This document shows positions 1-6,412 of a stretch of DNA of 9,926 bases, in pieces. Origin of the DNA: DATAEG01 sp036258135 (GTDB lineage Bacteria > Actinomycetota > Actinomycetes > Mycobacteriales > Jatrophihabitantaceae); assembly GCA_036258135.1 (NCBI GenBank), contig DATAEG010000153.1:1-9926 (forward strand), written 5' to 3'. Within the stretch, counting starts at the first letter, position 1. Each line of letters opens with the position of its first letter. The notes beneath the pieces were generated by a model that saw only the letters and a list, made by a program, of their open reading frames with translations, was not told the DNA's origin and ran no database searches. Made by a program: the position numbers and the translations under genes.

Positions 1-1
1 G

Positions 2-1201
2 AACGGAGACCCGCAGGGGTTGCCCGGCGGTTGCACCCGGGACATCGTGCACCGCTTCTATCAGGAGCAGTACCAGCTCGACAGCGGTAAGCAGGACCGG
101 TACTCCACCGGGAGCGATGCCGCCGGGCTCACCCAGGGCTATTACGACACGACGCAGCTGCCCGTGTACCAGTACCTGCACGGCCAGGGCGCGCCGAACT
201 ACGTGATCGCCGACAACTTCTTCCAGGGGGCATTCGGCGGGTCGTTCCTCAACCACCAGTACCTGATCGCTGCCCAGCCGCCGCGGTGGGACACGGCGCA
301 GTCGGCCGTGCCTGCGGGCAAGAACAGCGTGCTGGACGCAGCCGGATTCCCGAACAAGTCCTACCCGCTATACAAACCGGACCCGAGCGTCGCCTACACC
401 GACGGCCCATTGACCCAGGCCTGCGGACAACCGAGCACGGTCGCCGGTTTCGCCTGCGGCAACTACGCGGTCAACACCATGCAGCCGTCATGGCAGCCGA
501 GCGCCGGCGGGTCGAACGTGCTGCCCGGCATCAACGATGTCGACCCCTCGAAACCGTTCTATGAGACCAATATCGGCGACGAACTCTCGGCCAAAAACGT
601 CTCATGGAGCTGGTACGCCGGCGGGTGGAACGACGCCGACGCCGGCCACCCGGACCCGCTGTTCCAGTACCACCACCAGCCGTTCAACTACTTCCAGAAC
701 TACGCCCCCGGCATGCCCGGGCGGGCGCATCTAAAGGATGAAGCAGACTTCCTCGTGGCAGCGAGTGGCGGCACGCTGCCCACCGTGTCGTTCGTCAAAC
801 CGATCGGCGCGGAGAACGAGCACCCGGGCTACGCCAGCACGGACAACGGTGAAAACCACCTCGTTGACCTGCTCAAGACGATTCTCGGCGGCAAGGACGG
901 CCACAGCACCCTCGTGATCGTCACTTACGACGAGTTCGGCGGCCAATGGGACCACGTGGCCCCGCCCGGCCAGGGCCCGAACGCGGCCGACGGACCATCG
1001 GACCAGTTCGGCCCCAGCACCCGAATCCCGGCGCTTATCATCGGCGGCAGCTTTACCCGGTCGGGCGTTGACCACCAGGCGCACGACACGACCTCAATCC
1101 TGGCCACCCTCGAGCGCACCTACGGGCTCACGCCGCTGACCAGCCGCGATGCAAGCGTCACGGACTTGCGCCACGCATTAATCGTCGGAGGCAACCGGTA
1201 G
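2..1201 (+). CDS. Phosphoesterase family protein (acid phosphatase / phospholipase C-like), 5'-truncated by window edge
   Basis: The reading frame is already open at base 2 and runs 399 codons to TAG at 1199-1201. Its first residues (NGDPQGLPGGC...) are internal sequence, so the TTG at 20 is not the real start and the N-terminus lies outside the window. The protein fits the phosphoesterase family (Pfam PF04185: acid phosphatases such as AcpA and non-haemolytic phospholipases C). Family-type blocks seen are NYVIADNFFQGAFGGSFLNH near residues 66-85 of this fragment, ENEHPGYAS, and the hallmark VTYDEFGGQWDHVAPP near residue 310. A C-terminal block RIPALIIGGSF...DTTSILATLERTYGL follows. These enzymes hydrolyse phosphomonoesters or phosphodiesters and are usually exported, but the signal peptide would be in the missing part. 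The specific substrate cannot be told. It points toward the convergent regulator gene, 116 bp away, with no clear terminator between them. Confidence 0.88.
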   Translation, partial: NGDPQGLPGGCTRDIVHRFYQEQYQLDSGKQDRYSTGSDAAGLTQGYYDTTQLPVYQYLHGQGAPNYVIADNFFQGAFGGSFLNHQYLIAAQPPRWDTAQSAVPAGKNSVLDAAGFPNKSYPLYKPDPSVAYTDGPLTQACGQPSTVAGFACGNYAVNTMQPSWQPSAGGSNVLPGINDVDPSKPFYETNIGDELSAKNVSWSWYAGGWNDADAGHPDPLFQYHHQPFNYFQNYAPGMPGRAHLKDEADFLVAASGGTLPTVSFVKPIGAENEHPGYASTDNGENHLVDLLKTILGGKDGHSTLVIVTYDEFGGQWDHVAPPGQGPNAADGPSDQFGPSTRIPALIIGGSFTRSGVDHQAHDTTSILATLERTYGLTPLTSRDASVTDLRHALIVGGNR

Positions 1202-1317
1202 GTGCGCCTGGTCGCGGAATGCGCGAAGCTGAGGCACGCCGTGGTTGAACCTGAAGGCACACCGTCCGATTCCGGCCCAAGCGATAGCAACCGAGCCGGC
1301 CACGTCACTCAGGTCAA

Positions 1318-1863
1318 TCAGTCGGTACGCGCGGCTCGGCGGGCGCGGTAGGCGGCGACTGCTGCGCGGTTGCTACACCCGCCGTCGCAATAGCGCTTGG
1401 ACTTGTTCTTGGTCAGGTCGATAGCGACGGCGTTGCAGTCGTCCATGTCGCAGACGCGCAGCCGGTCGAGCCCCCGGCTGCGCACGACGTCAACAAAGGC
1501 CATCGCTGCTTCCACCGCCATCCGGATGGCCAGCGGTGCCTCCGGGGAAGTGGCGTGCATGTGGTAGTGCCAGGTGTCGTGTTTGACGAGCTGCGGTAGT
1601 GCGTTCGCGGCGCGCAGCATGTCGTTCACGCGCCGCACGACCTCGTCCTCATCGCTCTCCCAGAGTGCGCGAAGCTGTGGTCGCAGCGCTCGTACCGCCT
1701 CGAGTTCCCGGGCGTCGTACGTACGCGTACCGGTCCAGCCCCAGGCCTCGACGAACTCGTCGAGCGCGGCCAGATCGGTGAGGCGGTCGTCGGGCCCGTC
1801 GAGAGTGTTAACCAGGGCAACGGCGCCGGCCAGAGCCACCTCGGTGTCATGAGCAAAAACCAC
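1318..1863 (-). CDS. CGNR zinc-finger / ABATE-domain transcriptional regulator
   Basis: This 181-residue protein has the two-part layout of the CGNR family. An N-terminal ABATE domain (about residues 1-130) begins VFAHDTEVALAGAVALVNT and contains WHYHMHATSPEAPLA. A C-terminal zinc finger has Cys138, Cys143, Cys159 and Cys163, followed by the basic tail NRAAVAAYRARRAAR. The name-giving CGNR is CSNR here, a conservative change that keeps all four cysteines. Family members are predicted DNA-binding, stress-linked regulators; few have been tested. I chose the GTG at 1863 because GGAG lies 5 nt upstream and family proteins begin close to FAHDTE. A GTG at 1878 would add five residues without a good ribosome site. 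The gene is divergent from the EamA permease, so it probably controls that permease, itself, or both. Identity is firm; the target is inferred. Confidence 0.88.
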   Translation of the reverse strand: MVFAHDTEVALAGAVALVNTLDGPDDRLTDLAALDEFVEAWGWTGTRTYDARELEAVRALRPQLRALWESDEDEVVRRVNDMLRAANALPQLVKHDTWHYHMHATSPEAPLAIRMAVEAAMAFVDVVRSRGLDRLRVCDMDDCNAVAIDLTKNKSKRYCDGGCSNRAAVAAYRARRAARTD

Positions 1864-1900
1864 CTTGACTCCTAACACCCCGCTCGCGTACCGTCCCCGC

Positions 1901-1932
1901 TGTCATCAGTATAAGCGACTTTGCATATTACA
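1901..1932. promoter_or_regulatory. Candidate operator/promoter in the divergent CGNR-EamA intergenic region
   Basis: An imperfect inverted repeat with ends TGT...ACA and centre AAG-cga-CTT spans this stretch (left arm TGTCATCAGTATAAG, right arm CTTTGCATATTACA; about 9 of 14 positions pair). It is the most AT-rich part of the 78-bp gap. It contains -10-like hexamers on both strands: TATAAG at 1910-1915 (plus) and TATACT at 1908-1913 (minus). No convincing -35 box is visible for either. A regulator bound here could control both genes at once. The repeat is imperfect and may be chance. Confidence 0.35.
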
Positions 1933-1941
1933 GGAGTGGGA

Positions 1942-2931
1942 GTGGGAGCGTCGCGACCGGGCAACTCTGCCACCGGGGCGGGCCTGGCGCTGCTGTCCGC
2001 GGCGACGTTCGGCACCTCCGGATCGTTCGCCACGTCGCTGCTTGACGCCGGGTGGTCACCCAATGCCGTGGTGATCGCGCGGGTCAGCATTGCCGCGGCA
2101 CTGCTGGCGGTGCCAACGGCAGTTGCGCTGCGCCGATCGTCGGCGACGTTGCGCGCCTCGACAGCACCAACCCTCACCTACGGGGTCGCAGCTATCGGCG
2201 GTGCCCAGGTGTGCTTCTTCAACGCCGTGAAGTACGTGCCGGTCGGCGTAGCGCTGTTGCTTGAATACCTCGGCATCGCCTTGGTCGTCGGCTGGATGTG
2301 GCTTCGGCACCGCCAGCCGCCGCGCCCGCTCACGGTCGCCGGCATGGCCGTCGTGCTGGTCGGGCTGAGTTTCGTGCTCAACCTGTTCGGCAGCGCCCAC
2401 GTCAATGTACTGGGCGTGCTGTGGGGCCTCGGCGCGGCCGTCGGCCTAGCCATCTACTTCGTGCTCTCGGCGCACTCCTCTGACAGGTTGCCGCCGATCG
2501 CGATGGCCGGCGTCGGGTTGGCCGTCGGCGCCGTCGCCCTACTGGCCGTGGGCGCCCTGGGAATCCTGCCGCTACATGCCACCTTCGGCACGGTACGGCT
2601 CGTCAATCATCAAATGAGCTGGCTCGTGCCTATCGCGGGGCTATCCGTCCTAGCCGCGGCCATCGCCTACGTGGCCGGCATCCACGCTGCGCGTCGACTC
2701 GGGCCGAAACTTTCATCCTTCGTCGGACTGACCGAGGTGCTGTTCGCCGTCGTATTCGCGTGGGTCTTGCTCGACCAGCTGCCGAGCCTCGAGCAGGGCA
2801 TCGGAGCGGTTCTCATCATTACCGGCATCGTGCTGGTCCGCCTCGACGAGTCTGAACAGGTGTCCGGGCAGCCAATGGACCTCGCCGAATCGGTCGGCAC
2901 CGCCTCCGAGCTAGCAGTCGAATCAGCGTGA
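1942..2931 (+). CDS. EamA/DMT-superfamily inner-membrane transporter
   Basis: A 329-residue polytopic membrane protein with the two-repeat architecture of EamA (drug/metabolite transporter, RhaT-like) permeases, about ten hydrophobic segments. The first repeat starts GLALLSAATFGTSGSFATSL and ends near ALLLEYLGIALVVGWMWL. The second starts near VLGVLWGLGAAVGLAIYFVL and ends GLTEVLFAVVFAWVLLDQLPS...GAVLIITGIVLVRL, the typical closing block. A hydrophilic tail of about 30 residues (DESEQVSGQ...ELAVESA) follows. Members export or import small metabolites, and the substrate cannot be read from sequence. I chose the GTG at 1942, which has AGGAG at 1932-1936 five nt upstream. In-frame TTG 1921 and GTG 1936 lack a suitably spaced site. 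It is divergent from the CGNR regulator, which suggests the regulator controls this efflux or uptake step. No terminator is evident downstream. Confidence 0.9.
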   Translation: MGASRPGNSATGAGLALLSAATFGTSGSFATSLLDAGWSPNAVVIARVSIAAALLAVPTAVALRRSSATLRASTAPTLTYGVAAIGGAQVCFFNAVKYVPVGVALLLEYLGIALVVGWMWLRHRQPPRPLTVAGMAVVLVGLSFVLNLFGSAHVNVLGVLWGLGAAVGLAIYFVLSAHSSDRLPPIAMAGVGLAVGAVALLAVGALGILPLHATFGTVRLVNHQMSWLVPIAGLSVLAAAIAYVAGIHAARRLGPKLSSFVGLTEVLFAVVFAWVLLDQLPSLEQGIGAVLIITGIVLVRLDESEQVSGQPMDLAESVGTASELAVESA

Positions 2932-2972
2932 CCGCCGCGTCGTTCTCGCCGCCCAATCGCGCCCGCCTGTCG

Positions 2973-2989
2973 TGGTCAATCGATGACCA
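2973..2989. repeat. Short perfect inverted repeat downstream of the permease
   Basis: TGGTCA and TGACCA are separated by ATCGA, 42 bp after the permease stop codon. The arms are only 6 bp and no T-run follows, so an intrinsic terminator is unlikely. It could be a protein-binding site or chance. Confidence 0.3.
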
Positions 2990-3090
2990 TCATGGCGCCG
3001 AACAGCATCGAATGACCTCCGCTTATATGACAGAGGGTCCATAAACGACCTCCCCGGAGCCGGCGCGGGTGTCTGAGCGACCTGCTCGTG

Positions 3091-3110
3091 TGTGACCAAC
3101 TCTGTGACCA
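3091..3110 (+). repeat. Direct repeat TGTGACCA, two copies 12 bp apart
   Basis: Two identical octamers, at 3091-3098 and 3103-3110, sit just before GTTACTAGAT and 19 bp before the hairpin at 3129. The second copy is part of an imperfect palindrome, GTGACCAGTTAC. A period near one helical turn suits a dimeric regulator, for example of the GntR type common in actinobacterial mobile elements. The regulator is not in the window, so the role is a guess. Confidence 0.3.
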
Positions 3111-3128
3111 GTTACTAGATGAAGCGGC

Positions 3129-3157
3129 CCCGGCCGGCGCTGGAACGCCGAGCCGGG
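3129..3157 (+). other. Strong GC-rich hairpin
   Basis: The arms CCCGGC-CGGCG (3129-3139) and CGCCG-a-GCCGGG (3146-3157) pair over 11 bp with one bulged A, around a 6-nt loop. No T-run follows, so it is not a standard intrinsic terminator. About 25 bp downstream is a ribosome-site-like AGGAG (3184-3188) just before the coding fragment. It may be a leader hairpin of that lost gene. Confidence 0.4.
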
Positions 3158-3176
3158 ACCTGGACCCATCACCTGA

Positions 3177-3368
3177 TCAGACCAGGAGACAGATCGCGGA
3201 CGCATCATCCCGCGGCCCGGCGCAGAGGCGCTACGCCGCGACCGTCAATTCCGCCCGGCGGCGAAGGCACGCCGACAGGCGATAGACCTGCACACCGCCC
3301 AGGACGCCGAGAGCATCGCCGAGGCTGCGCGGGCACCGTTCCAGACCTGGCAGGACGCACAGGACTAG
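3177..3368 (+). pseudogene. Start-less small coding fragment (possible remnant of an integrative-element gene)
   Basis: From a TGA at 3174-3176 one frame stays open for 63 codons to TAG at 3366-3368 and contains no ATG, GTG or TTG. Its second half (FRPAAKARRQAIDL, then TAQDAESIAEAARAPFQTW) has a believable composition with a helical, Ala/Arg/Glu-rich pattern, unlike the Arg/Pro-rich alternatives in other frames. An AGGAG lies at the very beginning of the frame. From memory it resembles short hydrophilic proteins encoded in actinobacterial plasmids and integrative elements; I could not check this. If real, it lost its start codon. It could also be non-coding. Confidence 0.3.
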
Positions 3369-3438
3369 GCAGGAATCGATGTGCCCCAACATCAAGCGCG
3401 GCGCGGACCCGATTTGGCCATGCTGTTTGATGCAGTGA

Positions 3439-3612
3439 TCAGCCGCCGCCGCCGCCGCCGACAATGCCACTTCCAATGTCGGGGTCGTGGCGTTCGACGT
3501 CGTAGCGATCTTTGCCGCAGGCCGTGCAGTGGTCGCAGTTGGCGCCGCGACGCACGTGGATGTGCGGTTGGCGTTGTGCTGAGGGGTGGAACGACCTGAC
3601 CGGCTCCGGCAT
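3439..3612 (-). CDS. Small CxxCxxC protein with a six-glycine C-terminus, function unknown
   Basis: An ATG at 3612 opens a 57-codon frame ending in TGA at 3439-3441. The peptide begins MPEPVRSFHP, has a His/Arg-rich stretch HIHVRRGANC, then CDHCTACGKDRYDV (Cys26, Cys29, Cys32), and ends HDPDIGSGIV plus six glycines. Codons from about residue 14 onward are G/C-ending, and the composition is far less Arg-biased than the overlapping frames, which argues for true coding. CxxCxxC with nearby His17, His19 and His28 could bind zinc or a metal cluster. The poly-Gly tail is coded by six identical GGC codons (3442-3459), a likely slippage tract. The start is weak: GGAG at 3629-3632 is 16 nt from the ATG but 6 nt from an out-of-frame GTG at 3622, so a frameshift near the start is possible. 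I do not recognise the family. A small metal-binding protein and a peptide precursor are both open. Confidence 0.45.
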   Translation of the reverse strand: MPEPVRSFHPSAQRQPHIHVRRGANCDHCTACGKDRYDVERHDPDIGSGIVGGGGGG

Positions 3613-3704
3613 CAGGGATCACGGGCTGCTCCTACGCAGAGCATCAAGTCATGCGAGGACCTTAAGAGGGCCCATGTCGGGCGCTTCGGGCATGAGGCTG
3701 GTGG

Positions 3705-4469
3705 TCAGGGGTCGATGGCCGGCTGCATGGGCCAGCGGGTGGCGCCGAGTTCCCGCGAGATGTTGCGGGCGGCTTCGCGCAGCGCGTCCCGGACGTTTTC
3801 ACCGACTGGCCAATCCGTCGTCGGGAGCACGACGCCGATGGCGCCGATGGTCGTGCCGTGCGCGCCGAAGATCGGTGCGGCCACACTGGATTCGCCGAGC
3901 ACAGCCTCGTCGTGCTCCTCGGCGAGAGCCGTGCGGGCGATCGAGGCGAACTGGGCGCGGAGCCGGTCGGTGTCGGTGATCGTCTCGCCTGTCATGCTGC
4001 GATGCGCGGAGGCGAGGATTCGCTCGGCCTGTTTCGGCAGGAAGGCCAACTGCGCCTTGCCGACAGCGCTCGCATGGGCGGGGATGACGATGCCAGTCTC
4101 GGGCATCTGTCGGCTGCCGTCGGGGCGCGGCTCGTGATGGATAACTACGACGTCATCGCCGGCGAGCACCCCCGTCCGCACCGCCATGCCGGAGCGCCGC
4201 GCGAGTTCTCCGGACCAGGACTCCGCGCGGGAGCGGAGGTCCAGCGTGTCGAGGTAGACGTTGCCGAGCTGCAGCACCGCCGGCCCTAGCTGGTAGCGAC
4301 CCGACCCCGGGTCTTGGACCACGAGATGGTGCGCGGCCAGGGTCTTGACGATGCCGTGCACCGTCGAGGGCGCAAGGTCCAGCCGCGCGGCCAGTTCGGC
4401 GATGCCCAAGCGTCGCTCGCCCTGCAGGGCGAACAACACGCGGACGGCGCGGTCGACGGACTGGATCAC
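3705..4469 (-). CDS. IclR-family transcriptional regulator of the Dha operon
   Basis: A 254-residue protein of usual IclR length. The N-terminal winged helix-turn-helix (about residues 1-65) reads IQSVDRAVRVLFAL, then the recognition region LGIAELAARLDLAPSTVHGI and wing GSGRYQLGPAVLQLG. The C-terminal IclR effector domain (about 75-245) has IPAHASAVGKAQLAFL and the block GESSVAAPIFGAHGTTIGAI. IclR proteins bind DNA as dimers or tetramers and respond to small metabolites. I chose the GTG at 4469, preceded by AGGGAG nine nt away and giving the classic IQSVDRA start. A GTG at 4541 (278 residues) or TTG at 4520 would add a polar extension without a good ribosome site. It is divergent from the channel-dhaKLM operon and almost surely controls it; the ligand (Dha, glycerol or a phosphate ester) is unknown. 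Whether it represses or activates cannot be read from sequence, although the palindrome overlapping the operon start favours repression. Confidence 0.9.
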   Translation of the reverse strand: MIQSVDRAVRVLFALQGERRLGIAELAARLDLAPSTVHGIVKTLAAHHLVVQDPGSGRYQLGPAVLQLGNVYLDTLDLRSRAESWSGELARRSGMAVRTGVLAGDDVVVIHHEPRPDGSRQMPETGIVIPAHASAVGKAQLAFLPKQAERILASAHRSMTGETITDTDRLRAQFASIARTALAEEHDEAVLGESSVAAPIFGAHGTTIGAIGVVLPTTDWPVGENVRDALREAARNISRELGATRWPMQPAIDP

Positions 4470-4523
4470 GCGGCTGCGCTCCCTTGTGGACGACGACTGG
4501 ACGGATGACTGGCCGAACAACCC

Positions 4524-4552
4524 TTGACGATATTGAAGCACAGGGGTAACTT
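4524..4552 (+). promoter_or_regulatory. Sigma70-type promoter for the channel-dhaKLM operon
   Basis: TTGACG (4524-4529) and TAACTT (4547-4552) are separated by exactly 17 bp. The -35 box matches the consensus at five of six positions; the -10 is a moderate match. Transcription would begin near 4558-4560, at the left edge of the palindrome, leaving a leader of about 90 nt before the channel start codon. Confidence 0.6.
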
Positions 4553-4559
4553 TCGCACA

Positions 4560-4580
4560 TCATTCGACATTACCGAATGA
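4560..4580. promoter_or_regulatory. Candidate IclR operator, perfect inverted repeat
   Basis: TCATTCG and CGAATGA form a perfect 7-bp inverted repeat around a 7-bp centre (ACATTAC). It sits immediately after the -10 box, covering the predicted start of transcription, in the only long gap between the IclR gene and its divergent operon. Regulator binding here would block initiation. Confidence 0.6.
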
Positions 4581-4648
4581 GCGTCAGTAACTGGAGCCGC
4601 TGGCGATCGCGTGGATGCCGGCATCTGAAGACAGGGAGCGTGGAGGCT

Positions 4649-5407
4649 ATGGACGAACCGTCGATCAGGCAGAAGATAGTGGCCGAGCTCATCGGCACGG
4701 CGTTCCTGGTCTTCGTCGGGGTCGGTTCGGTGCCGGCGACCTTGATCGTCAATGGCACCGCGCCGTTCACGATGGCCGACCTCGGCATGATCTCGTTTGC
4801 TTTCGGGACGGTCGTCCTCGCTACGGTATACGCGCTCGGTCACGTTTCCGGTAACCACATCAACCCGGCGGTCACGCTCGGTCTGGCGGTGACCGGCAAG
4901 TTCCCGTGGCGGCACGTACCTGCCTACGTGGCCGCACAGGTTACCGGCGCGGTCCTCGGTTCTCTCGCGATCATCGCGGTGCTCGGCAAGAAGGCGTCCA
5001 CCGTCGGGCTGGGCGTCGCCTCCTACGGCCCGGCTGTGCACTGGCCGCAGGCGTTCGCGGCGGAGTTCGTCGGCACGTTCATCCTCGTCTTCACGATCTT
5101 CGGGGTCATCCACCGCAAGGCCGCTGCTGGCTTCGCGGGCGTGGCGATCGGCCTCGTCGTCTTCGCGGCGATCATCCCGGTTGCGCCAACCACTGGCGCA
5201 TCCATCAACCCAGCGCGCACGATCGGTCCCATGCTGATCCAGCAGATCTGGGGTGGGACGGTGCATTGGACGCAGCTGCCGGTCTACCTCGCCGCCGAAT
5301 TGCTCGCCGGCGTGGCCGCAGCGTGGGCGTTCGTGGCGGTCTCGCGGACCTCGCTGGACCAGCAGGCCCCGAACAACGTCGCCGACCTCGTCCCCGCGGA
5401 GGCATGA
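4649..5407 (+). CDS. MIP-family (aquaporin/aquaglyceroporin) channel
   Basis: A 252-residue membrane protein with the six-helix, two-half-helix MIP fold. The two NPA loops are GNHINPAVT (NPA at 72-74) and GASINPART (NPA at 187-189), and the N-terminus has the family opening AELIGTAFLVFVGVG. As first gene of the dha operon it probably admits dihydroxyacetone, glycerol or a similar small polyol across the inner membrane. The filter residues are odd. By hand alignment to E. coli AqpZ and GlpF, the aromatic/arginine positions are Phe52, Ile175, Ala184 and Arg190. Phe is AqpZ-like, but AqpZ's His and Thr are absent, and so are GlpF's Trp/Gly/Phe and the Asp after NPAR (here Thr191). The pore may be wider and less polar than a water channel. 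The ATG at 4649 has GGAGG at 4642-4646 and AGGGAG further up. An in-frame ATG at 4577 lies inside the operator palindrome and gives a charged, unlikely leader. Confidence 0.9.
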   Translation: MDEPSIRQKIVAELIGTAFLVFVGVGSVPATLIVNGTAPFTMADLGMISFAFGTVVLATVYALGHVSGNHINPAVTLGLAVTGKFPWRHVPAYVAAQVTGAVLGSLAIIAVLGKKASTVGLGVASYGPAVHWPQAFAAEFVGTFILVFTIFGVIHRKAAAGFAGVAIGLVVFAAIIPVAPTTGASINPARTIGPMLIQQIWGGTVHWTQLPVYLAAELLAGVAAAWAFVAVSRTSLDQQAPNNVADLVPAEA

Positions 5408-5408
5408 C

Positions 5409-6410
5409 ATGAAGAAGCTGATCAACGACCCAGCCGACGTTGTCAGTGAGGCGCTGCTGGGGATAGGCGCCGCGCACCCTGACTTGCGCGTCGACCACGA
5501 GCACAAGATCGTTTACCGCGGAGATGCGCCGCGGGCCGGGAAAGTCGGCCTGATCTCCGGTGGCGGGTCCGGCCACGAGCCGTTGCACGGCGGATTCGTC
5601 GGACTCGGCATGCTCGACGCCGCCTGCTGCGGCGAGGTGTTCACCTCCCCGGTCCCGGACCAGATGCTCGAGGCGACCAGGTCTGTCGACGGCGGCGCCG
5701 GCGTCCTGCACATCGTGAAGAACTACACCGGCGACGTGATGAACTTCGACATGGCCGCAGAACTTGCCGCCGCCGACACTGGGGTCGAGGTCGTGTCCGT
5801 GGTGACCGACGACGACGTCGCCGTGCAGGACAGCACCTGGACGGCCGGTCGCCGCGGCGTTGGTGTCACGGTCCTGGTCGAGAAGATCGCGGGTGCGGCG
5901 GCCGAGCAGGGCCGGTCGCTGAAGGAGGTCGCCGACCTCGCCCGCGAGGTCAACGCCAACGGCCGCAGCATGGGTCTGGCACTGACGTCGTGCACCGTGC
6001 CGGCGAACGGCAAGCCGACGTTCGAGCTCGGCGAGGCAGAGATGGAGCTCGGCGTCGGCATCCACGGCGAACCCGGGCGGGAGCGCGTGCCTCTGGCACC
6101 GGCAGCGGAGATCGCCGCCATGCTCGTCACGCCGATCCTCGAGGATCTCCCCTTCCGCCGTGGCGATCGCGTCATCGCCTTCGTCAACGGCCTCGGCGGC
6201 AGCCCGCTCATCGAGCTGTACCTCATGTACCACGAGGTCAGCCAGATACTCGCCGCCAACGGCGTCACCGCCGCGCGCAGCCTCGTCGGCCCGTACATCA
6301 CCTCGCTCGACATGGCAGGCTGCTCGGTCACCCTGCTGCGGGCCACCGACGAGCTGTTGCGGCTGTGGGACGCTCCGGTGCGCACACCCGCGTTGCGCTG
6401 GAGGATCTGA
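5409..6410 (+). CDS. dhaK: PTS-dependent dihydroxyacetone kinase, Dha-binding subunit DhaK
   Basis: At 333 residues it has DhaK length and motifs throughout. It opens KKLINDPADVVSEALLG. SGGGSGHEP places His56 exactly as in E. coli DhaK. NYTGDVMNF carries Asp109, again at the E. coli position, and ELGVGIHGEPG carries His219, matching E. coli His218, which forms the covalent hemiaminal with dihydroxyacetone. FVNGLGG and MAGCSVTLL near the end are also typical. DhaK holds Dha while DhaL passes phosphate to it, giving dihydroxyacetone phosphate in the cytoplasm. There is no ATP-binding domain fused at the C-terminus, so this is the PTS-type kinase rather than the single-chain ATP-dependent form. 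The ATG at 5409 follows the channel's stop by one base, with GGAGG at 5398-5402, implying coupled translation. All key residues are present. Confidence 0.97.
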   Translation: MKKLINDPADVVSEALLGIGAAHPDLRVDHEHKIVYRGDAPRAGKVGLISGGGSGHEPLHGGFVGLGMLDAACCGEVFTSPVPDQMLEATRSVDGGAGVLHIVKNYTGDVMNFDMAAELAAADTGVEVVSVVTDDDVAVQDSTWTAGRRGVGVTVLVEKIAGAAAEQGRSLKEVADLAREVNANGRSMGLALTSCTVPANGKPTFELGEAEMELGVGIHGEPGRERVPLAPAAEIAAMLVTPILEDLPFRRGDRVIAFVNGLGGSPLIELYLMYHEVSQILAANGVTAARSLVGPYITSLDMAGCSVTLLRATDELLRLWDAPVRTPALRWRI

Positions 6411-6412
6411 CC

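Larger units (their letters stand above)
2932..3704. other. 773-bp gap with no ordinary gene; short repeats, a hairpin and small coding remnants
   Basis: No ORF here has the length, start and codon bias of the neighbouring genes. Overlapping frames of 60-100 codons in this stretch are rich in Arg, Pro and Gly and look like shadows of GC-rich DNA. What can be supported is listed separately: an inverted repeat at 2973-2989, a direct repeat at 3091-3110, a hairpin at 3129-3157, a start-less coding fragment at 3177-3368 and a 57-codon minus-strand ORF at 3439-3612. The final 92 bp before the IclR stop codon show no clear intrinsic terminator. Confidence 0.6.

Noticed and set aside
1202..1317. Possible terminator or small gene between the phosphoesterase and the CGNR gene
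   Set aside because: No stable hairpin with a T-run and no frame with coding character was found in these 116 bp.
3442..3459. (GCC)6 tandem tract as a stand-alone microsatellite
   Set aside because: It is better explained as six GGC glycine codons at the end of the minus-strand small ORF, though it may still be prone to slippage.
3392..3622. Minus-strand frame from GTG 3622, which has a well-spaced GGAG
   Set aside because: The product is extremely Arg/Pro-rich, ending in poly-Arg, and looks like the +1 shadow of the CxxCxxC ORF. The good ribosome site is noted as a doubt about that ORF's start.
3586..4137. 183-codon plus-strand frame antisense to the IclR gene
   Set aside because: It has no domain or ribosome site and mirrors the IclR reading frame, which has clear family motifs.
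4577..4648. N-terminal extension of the MIP channel from ATG 4577
   Set aside because: The ATG lies inside the operator palindrome, and the extra 24 residues are charged and not MIP-like. ATG 4649 has GGAGG close upstream and gives the family-typical N-terminus.
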